A stretch of 64,000 nt of DNA from Streptomyces sp. STR69 (GCF_024519455.1 NZ_JALJRY010000043.1:1-64000); one strand, 5' to 3'; positions 1 to 9,133 are shown, counted from the first letter of the stretch. Program-made: numbers and translations. The notes: generated by a model from the letters alone, not told the origin.

Positions 1-423
1 TCAGGTCCGCGCGGACCGCGACGACCAGATCTACGGCCTCCCCCACCAGCAGGTCGAGCAATTGTCAAGACTTGTGGATGTCAATCGCGCCAGGTGCCCG
101 TTGAATCGCCCAGGTTCGAATGGAGACTCCGGACTGTCCCGAGTTGGGTGGAGTCGAGTTGCTTGGTTTCAGGCTACTGGTGGGGTACGGAGTTCGTACT
201 GGTCACGTCCGCTGGAGTGGTGTATTGACGGCCACTCGGTGATCTCTTCTTTGAGACTAGCCTCGATCTTTCGTGACGGTCTGCCGACGGAGTCGGTAGG
301 CCGTTTCGCGTTCCCTGGCTGCTTGTGGGGCAGGCCAGTAGCCCGAGTGTTGTGTCGGATGGACGCCGGGTTCCACTGCTCTGGACTGGAACGCTCTCTC
401 GCAGGGGCAGGTGGATGCGCTGT
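1..423. other. Unassigned left edge, no gene supported
   Basis: No complete gene is visible. The first 60 bases are open in several frames on both strands and could be the end of a neighbouring gene, but none gives a recognisable motif before the reading breaks down near base 70. The rest lies downstream of the broken IS1380 transposase on the minus strand and probably includes the outer part of that element, although no terminal repeat could be identified. Confidence 0.3.
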
Positions 424-864
424 TCAGCCCGGATTTGGCAGCAGCATGAGCCGTTGCAGAGCGGTGGTGACCTCAACTGTCCAGGGCCAGTGACATGCGA
501 GGCGGAGGAGGAGGCGCCGGCCGGTGGTGACCAGCTGGGCGGCTGCGGAGAACAGGCGGAACCGCAGACGCCGCGGTTCCCAGAGCCTCGCCTGTCCGGT
601 CAGGGCGAGCATGGGCATCCAGGCCAGCAGGTCGAGCGCGAGCTGGACGATCTCCATCCAGACCTGGTTCTGGGCGGTGTCGTGGAGGGGCAGGTTCCGA
701 AGCCCGGTCGAACGCGCGGCCCGGATGCGGTCCTCGGCGCGGGCCCGCAGCCGGTGACGGAGCGCGAGTTCGGCGATCGGCCGGTCGGGAGTGTTGGTGG
801 CGAAACAGGTGATCCGCATGCCGTCCGCGTCCGTGATTCTCAACTGGGCCCCGAGACTCCCTCC
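424..864 (-). pseudogene. IS1380-family transposase, C-terminal fragment
   Basis: About 146 codons read leftward and end at a stop at 424-426. They match the C-terminal part of IS1380-type DDE transposases: a QLRITDADG strand, the arginine-rich ELALRHRLRARAEDRIRAA segment, the TGLRNLPLH and NQVWMEIVQLALDLLAWM helices, and the closing RRLLLRL tail. The N-terminal two thirds, including the first catalytic aspartates, are missing. Upstream of about 864 the frame stays open but no longer resembles the family, so the copy is truncated and should be inactive. It is one of several dead insertion sequences in the left part of the window. Family assignment comes from recognised sequence pattern. Confidence 0.75.
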
Positions 865-1185
865 CTTGCGTGGACCGACGGGTGGAGGGTTGGGAGTGCT
901 GGTGCAGCGGCTATCGATACCGCCAGGGCGGCGGGGGCAAAGTCTTCGCGCCCCCGTCGATGGCTGGGGCGACCGGCAGACCGGATCCCGTGCGTGAATC
1001 CCGGCGTCTTCGTTGCAATGCTCCCCCGCCCGGAAGCGGTGAAGGGTCTCACACACGCGCCTTGCGGGCATCGGGCCACTGGCCGCGGTCAGGCCGAGCC
1101 GCGCCGCCATTCCGCGCACATCTCGCGCGCTCTGGCCGTCCGGACGACGTGACACACTGGCGGCTCGGGCAGCGGTGGACGGGGG

Positions 1186-1914
1186 TTGATCCGGTTGGGT
1201 CTGGAGATCGAGAGCCGACCGTCGGAGCTGCCGTACATCGAGCGGGTATGGCGCAGTCGCAGCATCGAGGTCGGCCGGATGACGTCGATCGCGGCGTCGC
1301 ACTGGGAGCTTGTCTTCTGGGAGCACGACGGCAAGGTGCAGGCGGCCGTGCTGGGCCCCGAGCCCAGGGCCTGTCCGGCTCCCGTTCCCAAGGACGCCAC
1401 GTTCTTCGGTATCAGCTTCGCTCTCGGCACCTCGATGCCTCACGTGCCGGTCGGCCCGCTCGTGGGTGGCAGCGCGGAGATCCCCGACGTGACGCGGCGC
1501 TCGGTGTGGCTGAAGGGTTCCGCCTGGCACGTGCCCGATTACGACAATGCGGAGGCGTTCGTGCGGCGCATGGTGCGCGAAGGCATCGTGGACTGCGACC
1601 CGATCGTGCCCGCGGTGCTCGGCGGCACGACCCCCGATGTCTCCGAGCGGACCCTCCAGCGGCGTTTCGTCGCGGCGACGGGCCTCACCCAGGGTGCCAT
1701 CCGGCAGATCCACCGCGCCCGCGAGGCGGCGGTTCTGATCCAGGAGGGGGTGCCGGCGCAGGACGTGGTGCATGGGCTGGGCTATTTCGACCAGCCGCAC
1801 CTGGCGCGGTCCTTGACCCGGTTCATCGGCCGGACAGCCACTCAGCTGAGTGCTCCGGACAGGACGGAGCCGCTGTCGCTTCTGTACAAGCCCTCTTCCC
1901 CTGTGCCCGCATAG
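1186..1914 (+). CDS. AraC-family helix-turn-helix regulator
   Basis: A 242-residue protein. Residues 1-130 form a ligand-sensing type domain (ERVWRSRS, SHWELVFWEHDG) seen in AraC relatives with DUF6597-like N-termini. The C-terminal 100 residues hold the two helix-turn-helix units: SERTLQRRFVAATGL, then AQDVVHGLGYFDQPHLARSL, with the typical G-YFDQPHL core. A TTG start at 1186 follows a G-rich stretch; no in-frame ATG lies close by, so the start is uncertain. The next gene on the same strand, 95 bases downstream, is a dihydrofolate-reductase-like protein, and the regulator may control it. That link is inference. Confidence 0.8.
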   Translation: MIRLGLEIESRPSELPYIERVWRSRSIEVGRMTSIAASHWELVFWEHDGKVQAAVLGPEPRACPAPVPKDATFFGISFALGTSMPHVPVGPLVGGSAEIPDVTRRSVWLKGSAWHVPDYDNAEAFVRRMVREGIVDCDPIVPAVLGGTTPDVSERTLQRRFVAATGLTQGAIRQIHRAREAAVLIQEGVPAQDVVHGLGYFDQPHLARSLTRFIGRTATQLSAPDRTEPLSLLYKPSSPVPA

Positions 1915-2009
1915 CCTTCCTGACGTAACCGACGGTGTCGGTCCGCCCCGGCCGCAGCGCTGTTCGGCCGGGACCGGGCAGAGGACCCCGAACTCATCAC
2001 GGAGGAATC

Positions 2010-2564
2010 ATGCGCAAGGTTGTTTCGGGTCTTTTCGTCTCGCTCGATGGTGTCGCCCAGTCGCCGAACGAGTGGCAGTTCGCTTTCGACGAGGAGATGG
2101 GCGCGGCGCTGGGAAAGACGCTGGAGACGGCCGACACGATTCTGCTGGGCCGAACGACCTTCACCGAGTGGGCCGGGTACTGGCCGACGGTGACCAGCGG
2201 CGAGGACTCCGGCTTCGCCAAGTGGATCAATGACTCGCCCAAGTACGTCGTCTCCTCCACACTGGACAGCGTGGAGGACTGGGCGAACAGCACGCTCATC
2301 AAGGGTGATCTGGCGGCCGCGATCGAGGAGCTCAAAGCGGGCGAGGGCAAGGACATCACCGTCGCGGGCAGCCCGACGCTGGTGCGTTCGTTGCTGGAGC
2401 AGGACCTGCTGGACGAACTGGTACTTCTGATCCACCCGGTGGTGGCCGGCGAGGGCCGCAAGAAGCTGTTCGCCGACGACGCGCCCCTGAAGAAGTTGCA
2501 GCTGGAGAGCGCCCTGCCGACCAGCAGCGGAGTGATCATCGCGACCTACCGTCCGACTCGCTGA
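2010..2564 (+). CDS. Dihydrofolate-reductase-family (RibD C-terminal domain) protein
   Basis: A 184-residue single-domain protein of the RibD_C/DHFR-like reductase superfamily. The N-terminus MRKVVSGLFVSLDGV is the standard first strand of this family, followed by the nucleotide-binding region TILLGRTTF and the conserved ITVAGSPTLVRSLL segment near residue 115. Members are presumed NAD(P)H-dependent reductases of the cytoplasm, and the natural substrate of most, including this one, is unknown. The ATG at 2010 is chosen because a strong ribosome site, GGAGG, lies at 2001-2005; the frame is open further upstream but without a comparable site. It follows the AraC-type regulator on the same strand. 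Confidence 0.85.
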   Translation: MRKVVSGLFVSLDGVAQSPNEWQFAFDEEMGAALGKTLETADTILLGRTTFTEWAGYWPTVTSGEDSGFAKWINDSPKYVVSSTLDSVEDWANSTLIKGDLAAAIEELKAGEGKDITVAGSPTLVRSLLEQDLLDELVLLIHPVVAGEGRKKLFADDAPLKKLQLESALPTSSGVIIATYRPTR

Positions 2565-2679
2565 GCGCTGCTCGGCGCGGGCGGGAGCCTACGAAACGCC
2601 CCGGCAGCAGGAAACAGCAGACCGAAACCCGGTGCGACAGGCTTTGGCCTGTCCTGATCCACTTCTGCCGATCGACCTG

Positions 2680-3140
2680 CCTGTACTGCCCATTGCCGCC
2701 GCCCGCCCGACAGCCCTGCGCGCCTCCGAGCGCGAACGACTGAAGAAGACGGCCTACGGCAACAAGTCCGAGTACCGGCTGCGATGCGTGCGCATGCGGT
2801 ATCGCACGCGGCCAGGGGGCGCTACGACGCGCGGATCGCCCGTGAGGCGGGACTGCATCTGGACCCGGTCCGCTGCCGGCGCGGCCGAATCGCCGGTCAC
2901 GGTCTGGCCGGTCTGGCCGACCCCGAGCGGCCAGGGCGGCCGCCCTCGTTCACCGCGTTGCAGGTGACCCAGGTCAAGGCCCTGGCCTGCCGGCTGCCCG
3001 CCGAGAGCGGTGTGCCAGCGGCGCGCTGATCACGCCCGGAACCGGCCCGCGAGGTCGCCGCCCGGGCGATCGCCGATTCGGTCTCCGCCGTCACCGTGCG
3101 CCGCCGGCCGGCCGACCATGCCCTCAACCCGCCCGGGAAG
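2680..3140 (+). pseudogene. IS630-family transposase remnant, frameshifted
   Basis: Pieces of the N-terminal helix-turn-helix region of an IS630-type transposase occur in order but in three frames. LRASERERLKKTAYGNKSEY comes first, then GRYDARIAREAGLHLD and GHGLAGLADPERPGRPPSF in a second frame, then VAARAIADSVSAVTVRRR in a third. The catalytic DDE half is absent. At least two indels and the truncation make this non-functional. It separates the DHFR-like gene from the convergent LysR regulator. Confidence 0.75.
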
Positions 3141-3201
3141 GGACCATCTTGGCGAAGGTCGCTCGTCGCAACCCTCACGGTCGTCTTCCCGACGGCGCAC
3201 A

Positions 3202-4113
3202 TCACACTGACGATCCTGCCGCATCGGTCAGCGCGGCACGCGCCAGCCCGCGCAGCCAGGTGTGGGCGTGGTCGGTGTCGTAGCGCTGATGCCACGACAG
3301 GTACACCGCTGCCGACGGCAGTTCGAGCGGCAGGGGGAGCACGACCAGGCCGAGGCCCTCGACCGCGGAGCGTGTGGTGGCTTCGGGGGCCGTGACCAGG
3401 AGATCAGAGCCGCGCACGAACTCCAACGCGGCCGCTTCCGTGGGAGCCGCCGCCACCACACTGCGGGTGAGAGCCAGTCGCGCGAGAGCGTCGTCGACGG
3501 CGTTGCCGAGGTTTCCACGTCGCGAGACGGCGATGTGCTCGGCGGCGGCGTACCGCTCGGCGGTGACGGCCGGGACGCGGGTGAGGGGGTGCCCCCGCCT
3601 CGCGACAACGACGAGGCGGGTCTCGCCCACGCGCTCGGCACGGATGTCCTGTGCGCTCGGGCGGTTGGCGTTCGCCTCCAGGTCGACCTCACCGCGCCGC
3701 AACTCGGGAGTGTCGATGCTCGATTCGGCGACGAAGCGCAGTCGCACACCCGGCGCCTGCCTCCGAACGGCCGCCAGCAGTGCGGGCCCGCTGAGAGCGA
3801 CGAGGGAATCGTGCCAGCGGAGTGTGAAGGTGCGCTCCAGCGTCGCGAGGTCGAGTTCACGGCTCGGTGCCAGCACCCCCCGAACCTGCTGGAGCAGAGC
3901 GTGCACCTGCTCCCGCACGGCGATCGCGTACGGCGTCGGTGTCATCGTGCGCCCTGTGCGCACCAGGATCTGATCCCCGGTCGTGCGCCGGATCCGGCCC
4001 AGACTCCGGCTCATCGCGGGGGCCGTGACGTGCAGGCGCGCGGCTGCCCCGGCCACGCTGCCCTCCTCCAGCAGCGCGTCGAACGCGGCGAGCAGGTTCA
4101 AGTCCAATTGCAT
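3202..4113 (-). CDS. LysR-family transcriptional regulator
   Basis: A 303-residue LysR regulator. Residues 1-60 are the DNA-binding domain (MQLDLNLLAAFDALLEEGSV, then AAARLHVTAPAMSRSLGRIR). The remainder is the type-2 periplasmic-fold effector domain with the usual first strand LERTFTLRWHDSLVAL. The ATG at 4113 is chosen because it starts exactly at the LysR N-terminal consensus; the frame is open upstream but that part is not LysR-like. It is divergent from the inositol-monophosphatase-family gene, the classic arrangement in which the regulator controls the neighbour and itself from the shared region. A promoter-like pair sits only seven bases from the start codon, suggesting a leaderless transcript. 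Confidence 0.9.
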   Translation of the reverse strand: MQLDLNLLAAFDALLEEGSVAGAAARLHVTAPAMSRSLGRIRRTTGDQILVRTGRTMTPTPYAIAVREQVHALLQQVRGVLAPSRELDLATLERTFTLRWHDSLVALSGPALLAAVRRQAPGVRLRFVAESSIDTPELRRGEVDLEANANRPSAQDIRAERVGETRLVVVARRGHPLTRVPAVTAERYAAAEHIAVSRRGNLGNAVDDALARLALTRSVVAAAPTEAAALEFVRGSDLLVTAPEATTRSAVEGLGLVVLPLPLELPSAAVYLSWHQRYDTDHAHTWLRGLARAALTDAAGSSV

Positions 4114-4120
4114 GAGAGTA

Positions 4121-4149
4121 ATCCTAGCTGTGCTTGACATGCAGTTGAA
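4121..4149 (-). promoter_or_regulatory. Promoter-like -10/-35 pair for the LysR gene
   Basis: Read on the minus strand, TTCAAC (4149-4144) and TAGGAT (4126-4121) are separated by 17 bases, the spacing of a housekeeping sigma promoter. The -10 hexamer ends seven bases before the ATG, so transcription would begin at or next to the start codon. On the opposite strand TTGACA at 4134-4139 overlaps it and may serve the divergent gene, but no convincing -10 was found for that one. Confidence 0.45.
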
Positions 4150-4249
4150 GTTAACGACGGGGCTGCATACCTTCGAGACAAGAGAGCGCGACGGAACGCG
4201 CGGCTTGGCCCGACCCACCTCATCCCCCTGTTCAGACGGGAGCACCACC

Positions 4250-5068
4250 ATGTCCGAAACGCTGCAGACCACTGATGTCGTCGCCTCCGACGCCGACCTG
4301 CTCGCACAGACCACGATGGCCGTACGTGCGGCGGGTTCGGCGCTGCGGGAGCGGTTCGGCGACGTGGTCCGCTACCGGACCCGCGAAGAGCTGATGCGGG
4401 CGCTCGCCGTCAACGACGACACTGTCCTCGATGTCCTGCGCCCCCGCCTCACACTCCTGCGCCCGCAGGCTCGCTGGGTGGAGGACGAGCTCGCGGGCGG
4501 TGCGCTGCCGGCCGGTGAATGGTGGGTCGTGGATCCGGCCGAAGGCAATGTCAACCACCTGCACGCCCTGCCCGATTGGGCCGTCACCGCCACTCTCGTG
4601 CGCGACCACCAGCCGGTCCTCACCGTTGTCCACCTGCCCCTGACCGGCGAGACCTACACCGCGCTCGCCGGCGCCGGCGCTCACCTCGACGACCGGCCCC
4701 TGCATGTCTCCGACACCGCCGAACTCGGTCTGGCCATCGTGGCCACAAGCCAGGCCAGGCCGGACGAGGACGAGAAGGTCGTACGGCGCGTCGGCTCCTC
4801 GATCACCGAGATGCTCCTCGACGCGCTCGTGGTACGGACCTCGGTGCCCGCCACCCTGCACCTGCTGAACGTGGCCGCCGGCCGCATCGACGCCTTCTGG
4901 CAGTTCGCCGGAGCCCGCGCGGACCTGCTTCCCGGAGCGCTGCTCGTCACCGAGGCCGGCGGACGGATCTCCGACGTCGAGGGCCGGCCCTGGACGCCGG
5001 AGAGCGAGACCTTCCTGGCAGCCGCGCCCGGCGTGCACGCCGAGGCCGCCGCCACGCTCTCACGCTGA
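4250..5068 (+). CDS. Inositol-monophosphatase-family protein with altered metal site
   Basis: A 272-residue member of the FIG/IMPase superfamily of Mg-dependent sugar or nucleotide phosphatases. Motif one is present as WWVVDPAEGNVN near residue 92; the normal form is DP(I/L)DGT, so the second aspartate is replaced by glutamate and the threonine by asparagine. An upstream acidic ligand region (WVEDEL, about residue 77) and the C-terminal EAGGRISD element are also present. The usual WD in the second motif is weak (ARADLLPG). It may have a shifted substrate or reduced catalysis. The ATG at 4250 gives the expected family length. It is divergent from the LysR gene, and a broken Rossmann-fold gene follows on the same strand. 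Confidence 0.75.
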   Translation: MSETLQTTDVVASDADLLAQTTMAVRAAGSALRERFGDVVRYRTREELMRALAVNDDTVLDVLRPRLTLLRPQARWVEDELAGGALPAGEWWVVDPAEGNVNHLHALPDWAVTATLVRDHQPVLTVVHLPLTGETYTALAGAGAHLDDRPLHVSDTAELGLAIVATSQARPDEDEKVVRRVGSSITEMLLDALVVRTSVPATLHLLNVAAGRIDAFWQFAGARADLLPGALLVTEAGGRISDVEGRPWTPESETFLAAAPGVHAEAAATLSR

Positions 5069-5110
5069 TCGCACAACCCGTCCCGCACGCACGGAAAGGA
5101 CCAGATCATC

Positions 5111-5269
5111 ATGACCACGATCGCAGTTCTCGGAAACGGCCGCGTCGGCGGCAGCCTGGCCACGGCCCTCACCCGGGCCGGGCACGAGGTGAATGTGGCG
5201 GACCGCTCGCCCGCGACGCCCAGGCTGTGGAGCGGGTCGTCGTTCAGGCGTCGCTGCTGGTCGACGTCT
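5111..5269 (+). pseudogene. Rossmann-fold NAD(P)-binding protein, N-terminal remnant
   Basis: The start MTTIAVLGNGRVGGSLATAL carries the GxGxxG dinucleotide-binding loop of the NADPH-dependent F420 reductase/oxidoreductase type and is followed by LTRAGHEV. After about 35 residues the reading becomes low-complexity and the frame is lost. A second frame gives a short piece, ARDAQAVERVVVQASLLVDV, that looks like a later part of the same fold, so the middle seems deleted. The tail overlaps the end of the convergent MFS gene. It probably once formed an operon with the preceding phosphatase-like gene. Confidence 0.6.
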
Positions 5270-6479
5270 GAGACGTCGTCGGCAAAGGCTCCGACGGGGT
5301 CTGGGCCGATGAAGAAGTGATCAGTGCGGAGCTGCTGGTGTCACGGTCCGTGAGGCCCGCGAGGAGGGCGAGGGCGAGGCCTGCTGCGGCGAGCGTCGCG
5401 CCGACCAGGGCCGGTGAGGCCCAGCCCCAGCCTGCGGAGATGGCCAGGCCGCCGAGCCAGGCTCCGCCGGCGTTGGCCAGGTTGAAGGCGGAGTGGTTGG
5501 AAGCCGCGGCCATCGTCGGGGCGTTCTTCGCCTTGGCCATGAGCAGCATCTGCACCGGGGTGGTGACCAGGGCGCCCATCGCGCCCATGAACACGAGGGT
5601 CACCAGGGCGGGGACGGTGCTGTGCGCGGTGAAGTAGAACGCCACGAGTGTCGAGCCGAGCAGGAGGAGGCCCCCGTACAACGTCGGGCGCAGGGCCCGG
5701 TCGCTGAGCGGACCCGCGATGAGGGTGCCCAGCGTCATTCCGATGCCGTAGAGGGCGAGGACCCAGGTGGTGGAGGAGTCGGCGAGGCCGGTCACGTGGG
5801 TCAGGATCGGCACCAGATAGCTGTAGACGGCGAAGAAGCCGCCGAATCCCACGACGGCGGTGGCCAGACCGAGAGCGACCTGCCGGTTGGCCATCGCCCG
5901 CAGTTCGTACCGGATGCCGGACTGGTTGCCGCGGGACTGATGGGGGACGAAGGCGGCCAGCGCTGCCAGCGCGAGTAGGCCGATGACGGCGACGGCACAG
6001 TAGGCGTACCGCCAACCGAGGTGCTGGCCGAGAGCGGTCCCGGCCGGGACGCCGACGATGTTGGCGACGGTGAGTCCGAGGAACATCCGCGACACGGCCC
6101 GCCCGGCCCGTTCGGGGGCGACCAGTCGAGAGGCCACGACGGCACCCACGCCGAACAGCGCTCCATGGGGCAGCCCCGCCAGGAACCGTGCGGCGAACAG
6201 GAGGCCGAAGTTCGGAGCGAGAGCGGAGGCGACGTTGCCGATCACGAACAGCGCGGACAGCAGGAGCAGGAGCCGTTTGTGGGCGATGCGCGCGCCGATG
6301 CCGGTCAGGAGGGGCGCCCCGACGACGACACCGAGCGCGTAGGCGGAGACGAGGTTGCCGGCGTGCGGCACGGACACGCCGACGCCGTCGGCGATCTGGG
6401 GCAGCAGCCCCATGGTGGCGAACTCGGTCGTACCGATACCGAACGCGACGAGAGCGAGGGCCAGCAGGGCCAGTGGCAT
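5244..6479 (-). CDS. MFS drug/sugar efflux transporter (DHA1 type)
   Basis: A 411-residue major facilitator with about twelve membrane segments. The N-terminus LLALALVAFGIGTTEFATMG and the following LLPQIADGVGVS are typical of the AraJ/chloramphenicol-resistance DHA1 subgroup. The motif between helices 2 and 3 is degenerate (IGARIAHKRLL), and the loop before the second half contains RRxLxPTL-like ALRPTLYGG. It should export small molecules using the proton gradient; the substrate cannot be read from sequence. The last 25 residues are Ser/Thr-rich and overlap the remnant of the oxidoreductase gene on the other strand, so the native C-terminus may have been altered by the rearrangement. Confidence 0.85.
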   Translation of the reverse strand: MPLALLALALVAFGIGTTEFATMGLLPQIADGVGVSVPHAGNLVSAYALGVVVGAPLLTGIGARIAHKRLLLLLSALFVIGNVASALAPNFGLLFAARFLAGLPHGALFGVGAVVASRLVAPERAGRAVSRMFLGLTVANIVGVPAGTALGQHLGWRYAYCAVAVIGLLALAALAAFVPHQSRGNQSGIRYELRAMANRQVALGLATAVVGFGGFFAVYSYLVPILTHVTGLADSSTTWVLALYGIGMTLGTLIAGPLSDRALRPTLYGGLLLLGSTLVAFYFTAHSTVPALVTLVFMGAMGALVTTPVQMLLMAKAKNAPTMAAASNHSAFNLANAGGAWLGGLAISAGWGWASPALVGATLAAAGLALALLAGLTDRDTSSSALITSSSAQTPSEPLPTTSQTSTSSDA

Positions 6480-6709
6480 GGGGCGCGAGTACCTTTCACG
6501 GGCTGCGGTCCGCGTGCGGATGCGGGGAGGGAGGAAGGCAGGACCGTAATGCGTCCGGTTCGCCCTGTTTCTGTAACCTGTCGCCTCGGCCGCCGTTGCC
6601 CGATGCGCCCCTGCGGGCAGGAAGAGTCTACGAGTGCTCCGGGCGCCGCTCGCCCAGCCGTGAGGTCAAGCCGAGCCGGAGCATCCCCGCCCCGTCGGCA
6701 GACCGATGC

Positions 6710-7591
6710 TCAGGCGCCGACGCTACCGCCGCTCCGCTCGATCGGGATCCACAGCTGGGAGTGGGTCTCTTCGCCGATCTCCACCGGCTGCGTCCGCAGG
6801 AGTTCCGGACCTGGCCGGCTCGTGTACGGATTCGAGGGGAACCACTGCGTGAACACATCCCGCCACAGTGCCTGGAGCGCGTTCGGATAGGGCCCGTCGT
6901 TGTCGAACACCGCCCAGGTACCGGCCGGCACGTCGAGGACGTCGAGTTCCTCGATGCCCGACTCCGGGCCGGTGGCCACGCCGATCCAGTAGTCCGCCTC
7001 GGCCCCCTCCTCCCGACTGTCGGTCAGATACACCGCTGCCGACATGATCCCCTCCGGTTCCCGGTCGGCCAGCTCCTTCATCCGTACGATCGCCCGCTCG
7101 TCCAGGCTCTCCAGGTGCGCCGCGGCGGCCGCGTTGGCCCCCTCGTGCACCAGCGGGACCCGCGCCTTCCTGCCGACGATCCGGAACGGCTCCTTCTCCA
7201 CGATCCGGTAGCGCATCGTCGTACTCCCCTCGACGACGACGCGGAAGGACATGCGCGGCTGTGCCGTGAGCAGTGCGCCCGTGCGCCGGGCCTCGCCCGG
7301 ACCGATGCCGTGCACCGACCGGAACGCCCGGGCGAACGCCTCACCCGAGCCGTAGCCGTACCGCACCGCGACATCGAGCAGCGTGCGTTCCCCGGCCAGC
7401 ACCTCGGCCGCGGCAAGGGTCATCCTCCGGCGCCGTACGTAAACCGGGAGCGGCATCCCGGCGAGGGCGGAGAACAACCGCCGGAAGTGGTACTCCGACA
7501 CCGCGGCGATCCGGGCCGCCCCGGCCACGTCGACCTCCCGGTCGAGGCAGGCCTCCAGGTGGTCCAGCGCCTGATTCAGCCGCTCCAGCAC
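6710..7591 (-). CDS. AraC-family regulator with GyrI-like effector domain
   Basis: A 293-residue two-domain regulator. Residues 1-105 hold the AraC DNA-binding domain (VDVAGAARIAAVSEYHFRRL, then LLDVAVRYGYGSGEAFARAF). Residues 125-285 form a GyrI-like/SOUL small-molecule-binding domain (MRYRIVEKEPFRIVGRKARV at its start, LDVLDVPAGTWAVF and LWIPIE at its end). This is the Rob/SoxS-like architecture used to sense hydrophobic compounds or antimicrobials. It lies 195 bases from, and divergent to, a beta-lactamase-fold hydrolase that it may control. Confidence 0.9.
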   Translation of the reverse strand: MLERLNQALDHLEACLDREVDVAGAARIAAVSEYHFRRLFSALAGMPLPVYVRRRRMTLAAAEVLAGERTLLDVAVRYGYGSGEAFARAFRSVHGIGPGEARRTGALLTAQPRMSFRVVVEGSTTMRYRIVEKEPFRIVGRKARVPLVHEGANAAAAAHLESLDERAIVRMKELADREPEGIMSAAVYLTDSREEGAEADYWIGVATGPESGIEELDVLDVPAGTWAVFDNDGPYPNALQALWRDVFTQWFPSNPYTSRPGPELLRTQPVEIGEETHSQLWIPIERSGGSVGA

Positions 7592-7786
7592 GTGTGTCCG
7601 TCCCTCTTCCTCAAGTCTCCCCCGCCTCCTTGAGTCTCCCTCGCAGGACAGCGCACTGGGCTGTGGCAGCTCCTTCGGCCGACCGGATCGTCTTCAGGTG
7701 TAGGTGATCTCTTCGCGCGCTGCCCGACAGAAGGCGTACGGGAACTGTCGGGCGGGTGGCCTCGGTGTTGCCTGAGGCTGGCGCAC

Positions 7787-8902
7787 ATGACTGATATCAA
7801 GGGGCTGTGCGAGCCGCGGTTCGCCGCAGTCGAGGCGGCCCTGGCGGCGTCGCTCGGCAAGGACGATGTGGGCGCCTCGGTCGCCGTCCACCTCGACGGC
7901 GAGCCGGTGGTCGACTTGTGGGGCGGGTACGCCGACGCGGACCGCACCGTCGGCTGGGAGCTCGACACCCTCACGGGCGTGAACTCGACGACCAAGAACA
8001 TGACCGCCTTGTGCGCGCTGATCCTGGCCGACCAGGGCCGGCTCGATCTGTCCGCGCCGGTCGCCGCCTACTGGCCCGAATTCGCCGCGGCGGGCAAGGA
8101 GCGTCTGCTGGTACGCCATGTGCTGTCCCATACCGCGGGGCTGCCGGACCTGTCCGGGCCGACGACGGTCGAGGACCTCTACGACTGGCAGAGCGTGACG
8201 GCAGGGCTGGCCGCCCAGGCCCCCGAGTGGGAACCGGGAACGGCCGCCGGTTACCACGGGCTCACCTTCGGGTTCCTGATCGGTGAGATCGTCCGCCGCA
8301 TCACCGGCCGCTCCCTCGGCGATTTCTTCGCCGAGGAAGTGGCGAAACCGCTGGGCGCGGACTTCCACATCGGGCTCTCCGCCGCCGACGACCGCCGCGT
8401 CGCACCGCTCATCCCGCCGCCGTCACGGACCGACGAGTACACCGCCGACGCACCGTCCGGACCGGACGGCACACGTCGGGAGTACGACGGTGTCGCGGTC
8501 CGGGTCAGGGATGCCAACTCCGTGGCCTGGCGCCGTGCGCAGATCCCCGCGGTGAACGGCTTCGGCAACGCCCGGTCCGTCGCCCTCGTCCAGTCGGTAC
8601 TGGCGAACCGGGGTTCCGCCGGGGGCGTGCGGCTGCTGTCCCCCGAGGGCTGCGAGCCCGCGTGGCAGGAGGTGTTCCGCGGCGAGGACCGGATACTGCG
8701 GACCTCGATGTCCTGGACCGTGGGCTTCGGCAAGTTCGGCAACATGTTCGGTTGGGGCGGGTGGGGCGGCTCCCTCGTCGCGAGCGACCCTGAGGCACGT
8801 ATGACGGTGGCCTACGTGATGAACCAGATGCTCGACCGGGAGCAGCAGGAGGACAGCCGCGGCATGGAGATCATCATGGCCGCCTACAGCGGACTGCGGT
8901 GA
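7787..8902 (+). CDS. Serine hydrolase of the beta-lactamase (class C/EstB) fold
   Basis: A 371-residue protein of the Beta-lactamase family PF00144. The catalytic SxxK is visible as STTK within VNSTTKNMTAL near residue 68. The second-motif tyrosine is in YHGLTFGFL near residue 155, where class C enzymes have YxN. Members act as esterases, D-aminopeptidases or penicillin-binding-like hydrolases rather than true beta-lactamases. There is no signal peptide, so it is expected in the cytoplasm. The ATG at 7787 agrees with the family length. A perfect GC-rich hairpin follows the stop within ten bases. Confidence 0.85.
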   Translation: MTDIKGLCEPRFAAVEAALAASLGKDDVGASVAVHLDGEPVVDLWGGYADADRTVGWELDTLTGVNSTTKNMTALCALILADQGRLDLSAPVAAYWPEFAAAGKERLLVRHVLSHTAGLPDLSGPTTVEDLYDWQSVTAGLAAQAPEWEPGTAAGYHGLTFGFLIGEIVRRITGRSLGDFFAEEVAKPLGADFHIGLSAADDRRVAPLIPPPSRTDEYTADAPSGPDGTRREYDGVAVRVRDANSVAWRRAQIPAVNGFGNARSVALVQSVLANRGSAGGVRLLSPEGCEPAWQEVFRGEDRILRTSMSWTVGFGKFGNMFGWGGWGGSLVASDPEARMTVAYVMNQMLDREQQEDSRGMEIIMAAYSGLR

Positions 8903-8906
8903 CCAT

Positions 8907-8929
8907 CCGCGGGAGGGGCCCTCCCGCGG
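8907..8929 (+). terminator. GC-rich hairpin after the hydrolase gene
   Basis: CCGCGGGAG pairs perfectly with CTCCCGCGG around a five-base loop, four bases after the stop codon at 8902. There is no U-tract, as is common for actinomycete terminators. Confidence 0.6.
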
Positions 8930-9133
8930 GCCGGTGTCGCCTCGGCGTTCCGCCTGCCGGCCAGGGCGGGCCAGGCCTACGCCCTGGTCTTCCGGCTCGA
9001 TCTCCCTGGGGACCTGGTGCGAAGCGACCGGCGAGTCGCCGATCCAGCCGAAGGTGAAGACCCGGATCGTCACGGACGCGAGGAGCATCATCCGCGTCCG
9101 CCTCCGGCGGCAACTCATGCCCCCGGGGCCGGA

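Noticed and set aside
108..140. GGTTCGAATGG resembling a tRNA T-loop
   Set aside because: The flanking bases do not pair to form a T-stem, and no anticodon or acceptor arm can be built around it.
870..1928. Long open frames overlapping the AraC gene on both strands
   Set aside because: They are Arg/Pro/Gly-rich shadows of the high-GC AraC coding frame and the IS1380 region, with no domain or ribosome site.
8931..9118. Minus-strand reading with VFTFGWIGDSPVASHQVP
   Set aside because: It looks partly protein-like but has no start signal, no recognisable family and no continuation; not strong enough to call.
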